Part shown: piece after piece, positions 13,924 through 22,552 of the stretch
How positions within the stretch are numbered: the first letter of the stretch is position 1
Layout: every line of letters begins with the position of its first letter
Assembly (NCBI RefSeq): GCF_009729415.1
Contig: NZ_MPKW01000001.1
Location: forward strand, 451,271 to 515,270
Reading direction: 5' to 3'
Origin: Mycolicibacterium sp. CBMA 234
GTDB taxonomy: Bacteria > Actinomycetota > Actinomycetes > Mycobacteriales > Mycobacteriaceae
DNA: 64,000 bases
Notes under the pieces: model-generated
Databases searched by the model: none
Told to the model about the DNA's origin: nothing
Seen by the model: the letters and a program-made list of their open reading frames with translations, nothing else
Translations under genes and position numbers: made by a program

Positions 13924-14523
13924 TCAGCGGGTGGGTCCTCCATAGGGGGCAATGGACACGGACTCGGTCCCGTCTGTCTCAGCGAGCCGCACCTTGACGT
14001 TCTCGCTCCGCGAGGTCGGGACGTTCTTGCCGACGTAGTCGGCGCGGATGGGAAGTTCGCGATGGCCCCGGTCGACGAGAACCGCGAGCTGCACCATGCG
14101 GGGACGGCCGATGTCGCGCAACGCGTCCAGCGCCGAGCGCGCCGAGCGACCGGAGTACAGGACGTCGTCGACGAGGATCACCGTCGCGTCGTCGATGCCG
14201 CCCTCAGGAATGGACGTCGAAGCCAATGCCCGCGGCGGTTTGAAGTTCAGGTCGTCGCGGTACAGCGTGATATCAAGCGCTCCCGTGGGCAATTCGATAT
14301 CGGCGAACTCCTTGACCTTCTCGGCGATCCGGGAGGCAAGGGTGACCCCGCGAGTCGGGATGCCGAGCAGCACCACCCGCGGTGCGTCGGGAGCGTCGAG
14401 CGCGGTCTTTTCGATGATCTGATGAGCGATGCGCGAGATGGTCCGGCCGACGTCGGCAGCCGACAGCAATTCCCGGTCCGAGCCGCCGGGCACGCCAGTT
14501 GCATCGTTACCTGTGACAGCCAC
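13924..14523 (-). CDS. pyrR: PyrR, pyr operon RNA-binding regulator / uracil phosphoribosyltransferase
   Basis: PyrR binds a specific hairpin in pyr mRNA when UMP is high, and has uracil phosphoribosyltransferase activity. The 199-residue protein contains the PRPP loop [19 protein letters not shown] and the family segments [18 protein letters not shown] and [12 protein letters not shown] at 14523 is used, with AGGAGGT 10 nt upstream. It is the first gene of the pyr operon and its leader holds a candidate PyrR target (14533-14575). In M. smegmatis, PyrR was reported to repress translation rather than attenuate transcription. Confidence 0.97.
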   Translation of the reverse strand: MAVTGNDATGVPGGSDRELLSAADVGRTISRIAHQIIEKTALDAPDAPRVVLLGIPTRGVTLASRIAEKVKEFADIELPTGALDITLYRDDLNFKPPRALASTSIPEGGIDDATVILVDDVLYSGRSARSALDALRDIGRPRMVQLAVLVDRGHRELPIRADYVGKNVPTSRSENVKVRLAETDGTESVSIAPYGGPTR

Positions 14524-14532
14524 GAGCTACCT

Positions 14533-14575
14533 GACCTCCTTCTCCGCCTCTCTGGACGGGTCGTTAAAGGACGTC
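14533..14575 (-). promoter_or_regulatory. PyrR-binding hairpin that covers the pyrR ribosome binding site
   Basis: Read on the minus strand, the leader contains UCCAGAGAGGC (14556-14546), which fits the PyrR loop consensus UCCnGnGAGGY. It can fold as CCG-U-CC/AGAGA/GG-C-GG. Outside it, GACGUCC (14575-14569) can pair with GGAGGUC (14539-14533) with one mismatch. That second arm contains the Shine-Dalgarno sequence of pyrR. The fold would therefore hide the ribosome binding site when PyrR is bound. The consensus match is seen; the mechanism follows the reported M. smegmatis case. Confidence 0.75.
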
Positions 14576-14591
14576 TAACTAGCCGCGTAGC

Positions 14592-15920
14592 TTAGCAGGC
14601 CGCGAGCGCGTCCTCGTCGGGCATGTCGTCCTGGACATCGTCCAGTTCGGACCCCCGGGTTTCCGGCAGCGCCAGCGTGCACGCGATGCTGACCAGCACG
14701 AAGACCGCGATCATCAGCCCAATAGCCCAGCTCCCGAGGGCGCCGACCAGTGGCCCGGCGACCAGCGGCGGCAGCGCCCCGCCGACGATCCCCGCGAGAT
14801 TGAAGGCCATCCCGGCGCCCGTGTAGCGGTACCGCGTGGCGAACGTCTCAGGCAGAAACGCTCCGATGGGCCCGTAAGCCAGCCCGAAGATGCAGAAGAT
14901 TCCGGCGATCGCCACCGCGAAGCCCACTGGGGACCCGGAGTCGATCAGCGGCATCACCAGAAACGCCCATGGCAACGCCAACCCGAATCCGAGCAGGATG
15001 ATGCGGCGCCGGCCGTACCGGTCGCACAGCACCGCCGAGATCGCCGAGAACACCATCAGTGCCACCCCGGCCAGCACCCCGACGGACAGGATGAGGGTCC
15101 GCGGATGGTGGATGCGGGTGCTGGCGTAGCTCATCAGGTAGGTGCCGCCGAGGAAGCTCATGGTGAAGATGCCGACCATGCAGCCGGCCCCGAGCAGCAC
15201 CTGTTTGCTTTGCAACCGCATCAGCTCCGACAGCGGCGCACGGGGCACCGCACCCCGCTGCTGCTCGGCGACGAACACCGGTGTCTCATCGATGGTGAGC
15301 CGGACATACAGCGCCACGGCCAGCAGCACCGCGCTGAACAGGAACGGCAGCCGCCAGCCCCAATCCAGGAACACCGGGCTCTTCTCCCCGATGGTCACGT
15401 TGGCGATCAGCACCACCAGGTTGCTGACGGCCAGGCCGGCACCAGCCCCGAGCTGGGTGAACATCCCATACATGCCGCGTTTTCCGGCCGGGGCGTATTC
15501 GGCACTGAGCAACGCCGAGCCGGCCCACTCGCCACCGACCGCGAAACCTTGGCACACCCGCAGCGCGAGCAGGATGATCGGCGCGGCGATACCGATCGTC
15601 GCCGAGCTGGGCACCAAACCGACGCCGACGGTCGACAGGCCCATGATCAGTAGCGTCGCGACCAGAGTCTTCTTGCGGCCCAGGCGATCTCCAAAATGCC
15701 CGAAGACCGCCGCACCGATGGGACGGGCCAGGAAGGCGACCGCGAAGGTGGCCAACGACGAGATGGTCGCCATGGCCGGCGATAGGTTCGGGAAGAACAC
15801 CTGCGGGAAGATCAGCGCCGCGGCCGTCCCATAGATGTAGAAGTCATAGAACTCGATCGCGGTGCCGATGAAACTGGCGAACGCCACCTTGTTCATCGGC
15901 GTGCGGGTTTCTGCAGCCAC
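14592..15920 (-). CDS. MHS-family major facilitator transporter
   Basis: This is a 442-residue, 12-helix proton symporter of the metabolite:H+ symporter branch (relatives: ShiA, KgtP, ProP). Typical features are the N-terminal AFASFIGTAIEFYDFYIYGT, the loop GHFGDRLGRKKTL (GDRxGRKx) and RVCQGFAVGGEWAGSALL after helix 4. A second GxxxDRxGRR-like loop (CDRYGRRRIILLG) marks the second half. The substrate is not predictable; relatives carry small organic acids or betaines. GTG start at 15920. It precedes pyrR on the same strand with 68 nt between, so read-through into pyr is possible. Confidence 0.9.
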   Translation of the reverse strand: MAAETRTPMNKVAFASFIGTAIEFYDFYIYGTAAALIFPQVFFPNLSPAMATISSLATFAVAFLARPIGAAVFGHFGDRLGRKKTLVATLLIMGLSTVGVGLVPSSATIGIAAPIILLALRVCQGFAVGGEWAGSALLSAEYAPAGKRGMYGMFTQLGAGAGLAVSNLVVLIANVTIGEKSPVFLDWGWRLPFLFSAVLLAVALYVRLTIDETPVFVAEQQRGAVPRAPLSELMRLQSKQVLLGAGCMVGIFTMSFLGGTYLMSYASTRIHHPRTLILSVGVLAGVALMVFSAISAVLCDRYGRRRIILLGFGLALPWAFLVMPLIDSGSPVGFAVAIAGIFCIFGLAYGPIGAFLPETFATRYRYTGAGMAFNLAGIVGGALPPLVAGPLVGALGSWAIGLMIAVFVLVSIACTLALPETRGSELDDVQDDMPDEDALAAC

Positions 15921-16016
15921 GTCAGGCAGTATCGCCTACCGCATCCCTGCCGCCCACCGATTTACGTTCCCGATGGCTCGGACGCACCGTGCCGGTGCCA
16001 TCCCCCACCGGCTAAC

Positions 16017-17240
16017 GTGACGCGGGTGAATCTCGACGCGAATACCGAATCGGTCAACGCGGCGATCGACACCGGCCTGCTGGCCGGGGCGGTCACGCTG
16101 GTGTGGCAGGACGGCGCGGTCCGGCAGGTCAACGCGCTCGGCCACCGCGACGTGGACGCGGGTCTGCCCATGGAGCGCGACACCGTGTTCCGCATCGCGT
16201 CGATGTCCAAGCCCGTCACGGTCGCGGCGGCTATGACGCTGGTCGACGAGGGCCGGCTGGCTCTGACCGACCCCATTGCTCAGTGGGTACCCGAGCTGGC
16301 GAACCCGCGCGTGATGACCAGCATCACCGGATCGCTGGATCAGACGGTGCCCGCGCAGCGGCCGATCACCATCGAGGATCTGATGACCCACCGCGGCGGC
16401 CTGGCCTACGGGTTCACCGTCCCGCCGCCACTGGGCAAGGCGTACAACAAGTTGCAGTCGCTGCAGGATCCCGACCGGTGGCTCGGCGAGCTCGGCCAAC
16501 TGCCGCTGGCCCACCAGCCCGGTGACGCGTTGACCTACAGCCAGTCGACCGATGTGCTCGGCTTCCTACTGTCCCGCGTCGAGGGCATGCCGCTGCCAGA
16601 TGTGTTGGCAGAACGCATCTTCGGGCCGCTGAACATGGTGGATACCGGTTTCGCAGTCACGCATTCCGGCCGGCGCCGGGCGGCGACCATGTACCAACTG
16701 GCACCCAATGGGGACACCCTGACGCTGCAGCCCGGAAAGATGGGGCCGCCTCAGGTGATGGCACCGACGTTCTGCGCCGGTGGCGGCGGACTGTGGTCGA
16801 CTGTGGACGACTACCTGACTTTCGCGCGAATGCTCCTCGCCGGCGGCGAGGTCGACGGCGTGCGGGTGCTGTCAGAGGAGTCGGTGCGGTCGATGCGCAC
16901 CGACCGGTTGACCGCCGAGCAGAAGTCACAGCAGTTCCTGGGCGCTCCGTTCTGGCTCGGCCGCGGCTTCGGGCTGAACCTGTCACTGGTCACTGACGAG
17001 GCCAAGGCCACGCCGTTCTTCGGTCCGGGTGGCCCGGGCACCTTCAGCTGGCCGGGTGCATTCGGCACCTGGTGGCAGGCCGATCCGAATGCCAACCTGA
17101 TCCTGATCTACCTGATCCAGAACCAGCCGGAGCTCAGCGTGGACGCCGCAGCCGCGGTCGCGGGCAACGCCTCCCAGGCCAAACTGCGTTCGGCGCGACC
17201 GAAATTCGTGAAGCGGACGTACCAGGCACTGGGCTTGTAA
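16017..17240 (+). CDS. beta-lactamase-fold serine hydrolase (esterase EstB-like)
   Basis: This 407-residue cytosolic-looking protein has the class C beta-lactamase / penicillin-binding fold. The SxxK motif is S62-M-S-K65 (RIASMSKPVTVAAAMTLVD), a Tyr-containing second motif is LTYSQSTDVLGFLL, and a glycine-rich third motif (GPGGPGTFSWPGAFG) replaces KTG. That combination is usual for EstB-type esterases rather than true beta-lactamases. No signal peptide is visible. GTG 16017 is used; GTG 16026 is an alternative. It is divergent from the transporter (96 bp gap) and its TAA abuts the stop of the convergent sulfatase. Substrate unknown. Confidence 0.85.
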   Translation: MTRVNLDANTESVNAAIDTGLLAGAVTLVWQDGAVRQVNALGHRDVDAGLPMERDTVFRIASMSKPVTVAAAMTLVDEGRLALTDPIAQWVPELANPRVMTSITGSLDQTVPAQRPITIEDLMTHRGGLAYGFTVPPPLGKAYNKLQSLQDPDRWLGELGQLPLAHQPGDALTYSQSTDVLGFLLSRVEGMPLPDVLAERIFGPLNMVDTGFAVTHSGRRRAATMYQLAPNGDTLTLQPGKMGPPQVMAPTFCAGGGGLWSTVDDYLTFARMLLAGGEVDGVRVLSEESVRSMRTDRLTAEQKSQQFLGAPFWLGRGFGLNLSLVTDEAKATPFFGPGGPGTFSWPGAFGTWWQADPNANLILIYLIQNQPELSVDAAAAVAGNASQAKLRSARPKFVKRTYQALGL

Positions 17241-18911
17241 CTAACCGGCCCGGGCCGCCGCGAGCCGCTGCATGTCGGCCATACCCTGCTCCTGGGCGTC
17301 GCGCATCCAGGTAGGCAGCGGCGCCCGCAACTCGGGTAGCACCTCGTTGTCGAGCAGCCCCTGCAGTCGCACCTGCTTGGCGCTGCGGCCCGCCAGGTTG
17401 TCGAGTTCGTGTGCGCCCGAAGGCGATTCGTAGTCGTAGACCTCGAGGTCGACCTTGCGGGTGCGGTCGACGTCCATGCCGCCGGGCCGCCAGTACGAGT
17501 ACTGGCCGAACTTGGCGTCGGGGGTCCGCACCGCGACGATATGGCTGGGAGCCGACGTCGGAATGTTGGTGGGTACCGGTCCGCCACCGAACATCTTCTG
17601 CACCGCAGGCGATTTCATCAGCGTCGCCATCTCCTCGACCGACATGTCATCGGTGGCGTGTGCCACCCAACGGCGGCCCGCAGCACCGGGATTCGCGGCG
17701 ACGGCGGCGATGTCGCCACGCGCCTGCAGGTAACTGAACCGGCTGTCCGAGCGCCAGCCGTTGCCGCCGGCGCCGATCGTCATCAGCAGCGGCGCGATAT
17801 CCACACTGGAGGTCAGTTGGCCGCGGTGCTCCCCCGGTTTGGGTGTCAGATGACCGGCCGGGTCGTGGATGTACAGCGGGACTCTGATGGACTCCTCGTA
17901 GATGGCCGCACCCTTGCCCCGCAGGCCATGCGAACCGGCGTACTCACCGTGGTCCGACGTGAATATCACGACGGTGTCGCGTTCGACGTCCGGCCGGGAC
18001 GCCAACGTGTCCAATACCCGCCCGATCTGGGCATCGACCTGCTGGTGCAGCCACAGGTAGTTGTCCAGGCAGCGGGCCCACTGCGCCGCCATGTCCGGAC
18101 CGGAATACGGCACGGGACCGGTCATCAGCGGCGACATGAAATTCATGTAGTCGATCTGCAGCTGCGGCTTGCCGCGCCGGCGCATGTCGTCGGGGTTCTC
18201 GAAGTTGACCGGCGTCCCGGAGAACACTTGTGGAACGTCGTCCGGCAGTGGGTTTCTCGGCCACCAGCAGATGTCGTGCGGGTTCACCAGCGACACGGTG
18301 GTGCACCACGGCCCGGTGCCGGCATGGTCGGCGAACCAGCCGTCGAACTGGTCGACGATGGTGTGGTCGACCTTCAGCCCCTGGTTCGGAGCGCCGTTCG
18401 GCGACGGGTATGTGCCACCCGAAAAGCCGTGTACGTCAAGGCCGTCGGGGGTGGTGTCGGCGGTCTGACCCAGGTGCCACTTGCCCCACCACCAGGTCCG
18501 GTAGCCCTGCTCGCGCAGCATGGTGCCCCAGGTCGGGAAACGTGGCGCCAGCGTGGATTCGCTGGGACCTTCGCCGGTGTACAGGCACCCGGTCTGGTGT
18601 GAGTACAGCCCGGTGGTCAGCACACCGCGCGATGGTGTGCACATGTTGGATGCCGAGTAGTGCGACTCGAAGGACACACTGCGCTGCCGCAGTCGATCCA
18701 GATTGGGCAGCAATTCGCCAAGCTGTTTGGCATCGGGAAACCACTGGGGCGCCCGCATCTGATCGACGATGATGACCAGGATGTTCGGCTTGCCTGCCGA
18801 CTGCTCGCGCCCGGCCCGGTTCAGTAGCTGATAGCCGCCGATTCCCGCCGCGGCGACACCCGCCGCCGCTGCCGTGCCTTTGAGAACTGTGCGCCGGTCG
18901 ATATCCGCCAT
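17241..18911 (-). CDS. Tat-exported sulfatase
   Basis: This 556-residue type I sulfatase starts with a twin-arginine signal (DRRTVLKGTAAAAGVAAAG), so it is probably exported folded. The mature enzyme opens with PNILVIIVDQMRAP (metal-binding Asp50). It carries the sulfatase signature CTPSRGVLTTG, whose Cys91 is the residue converted to formylglycine. TSDHGEYAGSHGLRGKG provides the second metal/substrate site. Converting Cys needs a formylglycine-generating enzyme encoded elsewhere. Substrate unknown; release of sulfate from an aryl or alkyl sulfate ester is expected. It is convergent with the serine hydrolase, and its stop is the next base after that gene's TAA. Confidence 0.9.
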   Translation of the reverse strand: MADIDRRTVLKGTAAAAGVAAAGIGGYQLLNRAGREQSAGKPNILVIIVDQMRAPQWFPDAKQLGELLPNLDRLRQRSVSFESHYSASNMCTPSRGVLTTGLYSHQTGCLYTGEGPSESTLAPRFPTWGTMLREQGYRTWWWGKWHLGQTADTTPDGLDVHGFSGGTYPSPNGAPNQGLKVDHTIVDQFDGWFADHAGTGPWCTTVSLVNPHDICWWPRNPLPDDVPQVFSGTPVNFENPDDMRRRGKPQLQIDYMNFMSPLMTGPVPYSGPDMAAQWARCLDNYLWLHQQVDAQIGRVLDTLASRPDVERDTVVIFTSDHGEYAGSHGLRGKGAAIYEESIRVPLYIHDPAGHLTPKPGEHRGQLTSSVDIAPLLMTIGAGGNGWRSDSRFSYLQARGDIAAVAANPGAAGRRWVAHATDDMSVEEMATLMKSPAVQKMFGGGPVPTNIPTSAPSHIVAVRTPDAKFGQYSYWRPGGMDVDRTRKVDLEVYDYESPSGAHELDNLAGRSAKQVRLQGLLDNEVLPELRAPLPTWMRDAQEQGMADMQRLAAARAG

Positions 18912-18985
18912 GGGGTCAGACTAGGAGCGAATGCCGTGAGCGCGCTGAGAATACCGGGATCGGTCGCATCCCATAGGCTTTCGCC

Positions 18986-20194
18986 ATGGTGCAACCAACC
19001 GTGCTGATTAGCGGCGCTGGGGTCGCCGGACCTGCGCTGGCCCATTGGCTGGCCGGCAGTGGTTACCGGGTGGTGATCGTCGAGGCGGCGCCGAACGTAC
19101 GCCCCGGCGGGCAGACGGTCGACCTACGCGGCGCCGGCCGCGAGGTGGTCGACCGGATGGGGCTGCTGGAGGCGATGACCGAGCGGTGCCTGTTTCAACG
19201 CGGCATCGCCTGGGTGCGTTCCGATGGCACCCGGCGTGCCGAGATGCCGGTCGAGGCGTTCGACGGCAACGGCATCGTCTCCACACTCGAAATACTGCGC
19301 GGCGACCTGACCGATGTGCTTTATCAGGCGACCCGCGACGTCGCCGAATACCGCTTCGGCACGCGGATTTCCACGATCGAGCAGGACGAGGACGGTATCC
19401 GCGCCACCTTGTCCGACGGCAACGTCGTGGAGGCCGACCTGATCGTCGGCGCCGACGGCCCGCATTCCGCGGTGCGGCAGTTGGCATTTGGTCCGGAGGA
19501 ACAGTTTGTCCGGCGGTTGGGCGGCTACAACGCCTGGTTCACCGCGCCGGACACGGTCGGCCTGGACGGCTGGTACCTGATGTTCCAGGCCGCCGGCGGA
19601 CTCAACGCGTCGCTGCGGCCGTCGCACGATGCGGCGAGCGCCAAGGCCGGACTCGCTTTTCGGTCCGAACCGATCGAGTACGACCGCCGCGATTCAGACG
19701 CGCAACGGGCGCTGCTCGCCGAACGGTTCCGCGATGCCGGCTGGCACTGCGACGAACTGCTCAGTGCCGCAGCACAATCCGACGATTTCTATTTCGACGA
19801 CTTCGTCCAGATTCACATGGACACCTGGACGGCGGGCCGGGTCGCGTTGTGCGGCGACGCCGGCTACTGCGCGTCGCCACTTTCCGGGATGGGTACCAGC
19901 TTGGCCCTGGTCGGAGCGTACGTACTGGCTGGTGAACTCGGACCGGCCATGTCGCTCGACGCAGCCGGGATCGAGGCGGCATTGCGCCGCTACGAGGCTG
20001 TCATGCGGCCCTACGTCGACCGGTGTCAGGACCTGCCCGGCGGCCTCGACGGATACGCGCCAATAACCGAACGCGACATCGCCCGCGGCGCAAGCGCGAT
20101 GAAATGGGTGCAGCGCTGGCCGCTGCGGCCGTTCGCGGCTCGCAAGTGGTTCTCCACGGCCGAATCGATCGACCTACCGAATTACCGGTCGTGA
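18986..20194 (+). CDS. FAD-dependent aromatic-type monooxygenase (PHBH/TetX-like)
   Basis: This 402-residue flavoprotein monooxygenase has the three fingerprints of the p-hydroxybenzoate hydroxylase class: GAGVAGPALAHWLAGSGY (ADP binding) at the N terminus, GADGPHSAVR (DG motif) in the middle, and RVALCGDAGYCASPLSGMGT (GD motif). It probably uses NAD(P)H and O2 to hydroxylate an organic substrate; TetX-like tetracycline or rifampicin inactivation is another possibility for this family. It is divergent from the sulfatase across 74 bp, and its 3' end overlaps the 3' end of the convergent AraC regulator by 13 bp. Confidence 0.88.
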   Translation: MVQPTVLISGAGVAGPALAHWLAGSGYRVVIVEAAPNVRPGGQTVDLRGAGREVVDRMGLLEAMTERCLFQRGIAWVRSDGTRRAEMPVEAFDGNGIVSTLEILRGDLTDVLYQATRDVAEYRFGTRISTIEQDEDGIRATLSDGNVVEADLIVGADGPHSAVRQLAFGPEEQFVRRLGGYNAWFTAPDTVGLDGWYLMFQAAGGLNASLRPSHDAASAKAGLAFRSEPIEYDRRDSDAQRALLAERFRDAGWHCDELLSAAAQSDDFYFDDFVQIHMDTWTAGRVALCGDAGYCASPLSGMGTSLALVGAYVLAGELGPAMSLDAAGIEAALRRYEAVMRPYVDRCQDLPGGLDGYAPITERDIARGASAMKWVQRWPLRPFAARKWFSTAESIDLPNYRS

Positions 20195-21168
20195 GTCGGC
20201 GGATGCCCAGTCCATTTGCGGTAGGCCCGCCGAAACTCTCGTGGGTCGGTGAACCCCACTTCGGCGGCGATGGCGTGGATGGGCAGTGTCGTCTCGCGGA
20301 CGAGATACCGTGCGCGCTCACTGCGCACCTTGTCGCGTAACGCGGCGAATTGCTGCCCTCCGGCGCCGAGCCGACGACGCAGGGTGCGGTCGGTGACGCC
20401 CAGCCGCTTGGCAATCTGCGCCATAGTGAGCGGCTCTCGCAGACTGTCCCGCAACATGGTTTCCACCGTATGCACCAGGTCATTCGGTTGGTCGTCCTTG
20501 CCCAGCATGTCGCGACAGGCCGCGACGGCGACCGCGTGCGTCGCAGGATCGGCTCGCGGCATCGGGCGAGAGAGCATCCCCGCGGGGAGCGCCATCCTGT
20601 TGGCATCCGCGTTGAAAAAGACTGGGCAGCCGAAGAATTCGCGGTACCGATGCGCGTAGTCGGGCGCGGGATAGCTGACCTGGACATATTTCGGGGACAG
20701 ACTCGGGTCTTCCAACACGGTCCGGAACGTCACCAACACACTGCAGAAGAGTTCTTCGCACAGAAACGGCAGTAGTTCCGGTTCCGGAGAGCGCTCGTAG
20801 GCACGTAGCGCGAAGCTCTCGCCGGCCAGTTCACCGTCCACATCCATCAGGCTGCCGGCCGATTGATGCAGTTCGATGCCGATTTGTATTGCCGCACCGA
20901 GGTTTTCGGCAGAACGGATGGCCAGGCCGAGGACCCCGAACGAGACGTACATATCGCGGGAACCGACGTCGATACCGAGGCCGCCACTCATCGCACGGAC
21001 CGCGTGCCGCAACACAATCGCCGCCTGCCGGAACGACACCCGGGCGTCGGGCGAGGTTACCGCCTGCGCAGACAGGCCTGCGGCCGCGAGCCACCGCTGT
21101 GCGGGCAGTCCCGCACGTTCGGCGACCTCGACGACGTTGATGAGTACCGACGTCGGGATGGACGCCAC
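20182..21168 (-). CDS. AraC-family regulator with arabinose-binding-type N domain
   Basis: The N-terminal two thirds match the ligand-sensing domain of OruR/ArgR/AraC-type regulators (SIPTSVLINVVEVAERAGLP, GLGIDVGSRDMYVSFGVLG). The C terminus is the double helix-turn-helix: LTMAQIAKRLGVTDRTLRRR, then IHAIAAEVGFTDPREFRRAY. I used GTG 21168 (328 aa; GGGAAA just upstream); ATG 21228 would add 20 glycine-rich residues without a clear ribosome binding site. It is divergent from the aldolase/oxidase/amidase operon and is its likely regulator, with the sites expected in 21169-21283. Confidence 0.85.
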   Translation of the reverse strand: MASIPTSVLINVVEVAERAGLPAQRWLAAAGLSAQAVTSPDARVSFRQAAIVLRHAVRAMSGGLGIDVGSRDMYVSFGVLGLAIRSAENLGAAIQIGIELHQSAGSLMDVDGELAGESFALRAYERSPEPELLPFLCEELFCSVLVTFRTVLEDPSLSPKYVQVSYPAPDYAHRYREFFGCPVFFNADANRMALPAGMLSRPMPRADPATHAVAVAACRDMLGKDDQPNDLVHTVETMLRDSLREPLTMAQIAKRLGVTDRTLRRRLGAGGQQFAALRDKVRSERARYLVRETTLPIHAIAAEVGFTDPREFRRAYRKWTGHPPTHDR

Positions 21169-21283
21169 GCTTTCCCGATCAGGCCCCTGCACCCCGCCTC
21201 CCACCTGTTTGTCCGGTTTTCCCCCCATTGTGGTCGTCGATGCCCTCGTGCGCACCCACCGACATGGGGTTAGCTCCCGATCC

Positions 21284-22552
21284 ATGGTGTCGTCAATGCC
21301 GGTCGATCTGTCGGAGCCGCTTGCCGTCGAGGGGTCGTGGGCGCATCCGGCAACGTATTGGCCGGCATTGACCGACGCGACCTCGCATCTGGAAACGCCG
21401 CTGGCCGCCATCGACCTCGACGCATTGCGCCACAATGTGCACGACCTGCGCCGGCGCGCCTCTGGGACACCGATCAGAGTGGCGTCCAAGTCCGTTCGTT
21501 CGCGGCGGATCCTGGATGCCGTCACGGCCCTGGACGGCTACGCCGGCGTGCTGGCTTTCACCCTGCCCGAAGCGCTGTGGCTCGCCGCAGGCGACGACGA
21601 GCACCCACCGCAGCACGACGTCGTCGTCGGCTACCCGAGCGTCGACCGCGCCGCGATCGCGCGGCTGGCGTCGTCGCCGGAGTTGGCGGCCCGCGTGACG
21701 CTGATGGTCGACTCCCCTGCCCAACTCGACTTGATCGACGCGGTCGCCGCACCCGATCGTCGCGAAGTGCTGCGGGTCTGCCTGGACCTCGACGCCTCGT
21801 GGCACGCACCCGGACTCGGGCATCTCGGAGTGCGGCGCTCGCCCGTCCATACCGCGGCACAAGCCCAGTCACTGGCGCGCAGCATCGCGGCCCGCCGCGG
21901 GTTTGCCTTGGTGGGCGTCATGTCCTACGAGGCCCAGATCGCCGGCGTCGGTGACGACGTGCCCGGCCAAGCTGCCCGGTCGCAGGTGATCCGGTGGATG
22001 CAACGACGGTCCAAGGACGAGCTCCTCGAACGCCGCGGTCTCGCGGTGACCGCGGTGCGGGAGGTCGCGGACCTGGAGTTCGTGAACGGCGGCGGGACGG
22101 GCTCAATCGAGTACACCGCCTCCGATCCAGCGGTCACCGAAATCGCCGCCGGCAGTGGCCTTTTCGGCCCACATCTGTTCGACACGTATCGCGGGTTCCA
22201 GCCGGCACCGGCTGCCGCGTTCGCGCTGTCGGTGGTGCGCAAGCCCACCCCACATATCGCCACGGTGCTCGGCGGCGGCTGGATCGCTTCGGGCCCGCCG
22301 GCCCGGGATCGGGTGCCGCTGCCAGTCTGGCCGCAGGGATTGCGGCTACTGCCCGCGGAGATGGCCGGCGAGGTACAGACCCCGGTCAGCGGAAAGACCG
22401 CTGCTGCACTGGCCATTGGCGACCGGGTGTGGTTCCGCCACTGCAAAGCCGGCGAGCTCAGCGAGCACATCGACCGATTCATCTTGATTCACAGCGGAAA
22501 GGCCGTCGGGGACGCCCCCACCTACCGAGGCGAAGGGCAGACATTCCTATGA
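21284..22552 (+). CDS. PLP enzyme, D-threonine aldolase / alanine racemase-fold (Rv1769-like)
   Basis: This is a fold-type III PLP enzyme of about 422 residues. The PLP lysine is in IRVASKSVRSRRIL (K69). The N-terminal barrel (PLAAIDLDALRHNVHDL) is followed by the C-terminal metal-binding domain of the D-serine dehydratase/D-threonine aldolase group, ending VWFRHCKAGELSEHID, where H and C are candidate zinc ligands. It likely cleaves or dehydrates a beta-hydroxy D-amino acid. Starts at 21284 or 21296 are both ATG without a strong ribosome binding site; a leaderless transcript is possible. Its stop overlaps the next start (ATGA). M. tuberculosis has a similar pair, Rv1769/Rv1771. Confidence 0.82.
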   Translation: MVSSMPVDLSEPLAVEGSWAHPATYWPALTDATSHLETPLAAIDLDALRHNVHDLRRRASGTPIRVASKSVRSRRILDAVTALDGYAGVLAFTLPEALWLAAGDDEHPPQHDVVVGYPSVDRAAIARLASSPELAARVTLMVDSPAQLDLIDAVAAPDRREVLRVCLDLDASWHAPGLGHLGVRRSPVHTAAQAQSLARSIAARRGFALVGVMSYEAQIAGVGDDVPGQAARSQVIRWMQRRSKDELLERRGLAVTAVREVADLEFVNGGGTGSIEYTASDPAVTEIAAGSGLFGPHLFDTYRGFQPAPAAAFALSVVRKPTPHIATVLGGGWIASGPPARDRVPLPVWPQGLRLLPAEMAGEVQTPVSGKTAAALAIGDRVWFRHCKAGELSEHIDRFILIHSGKAVGDAPTYRGEGQTFL

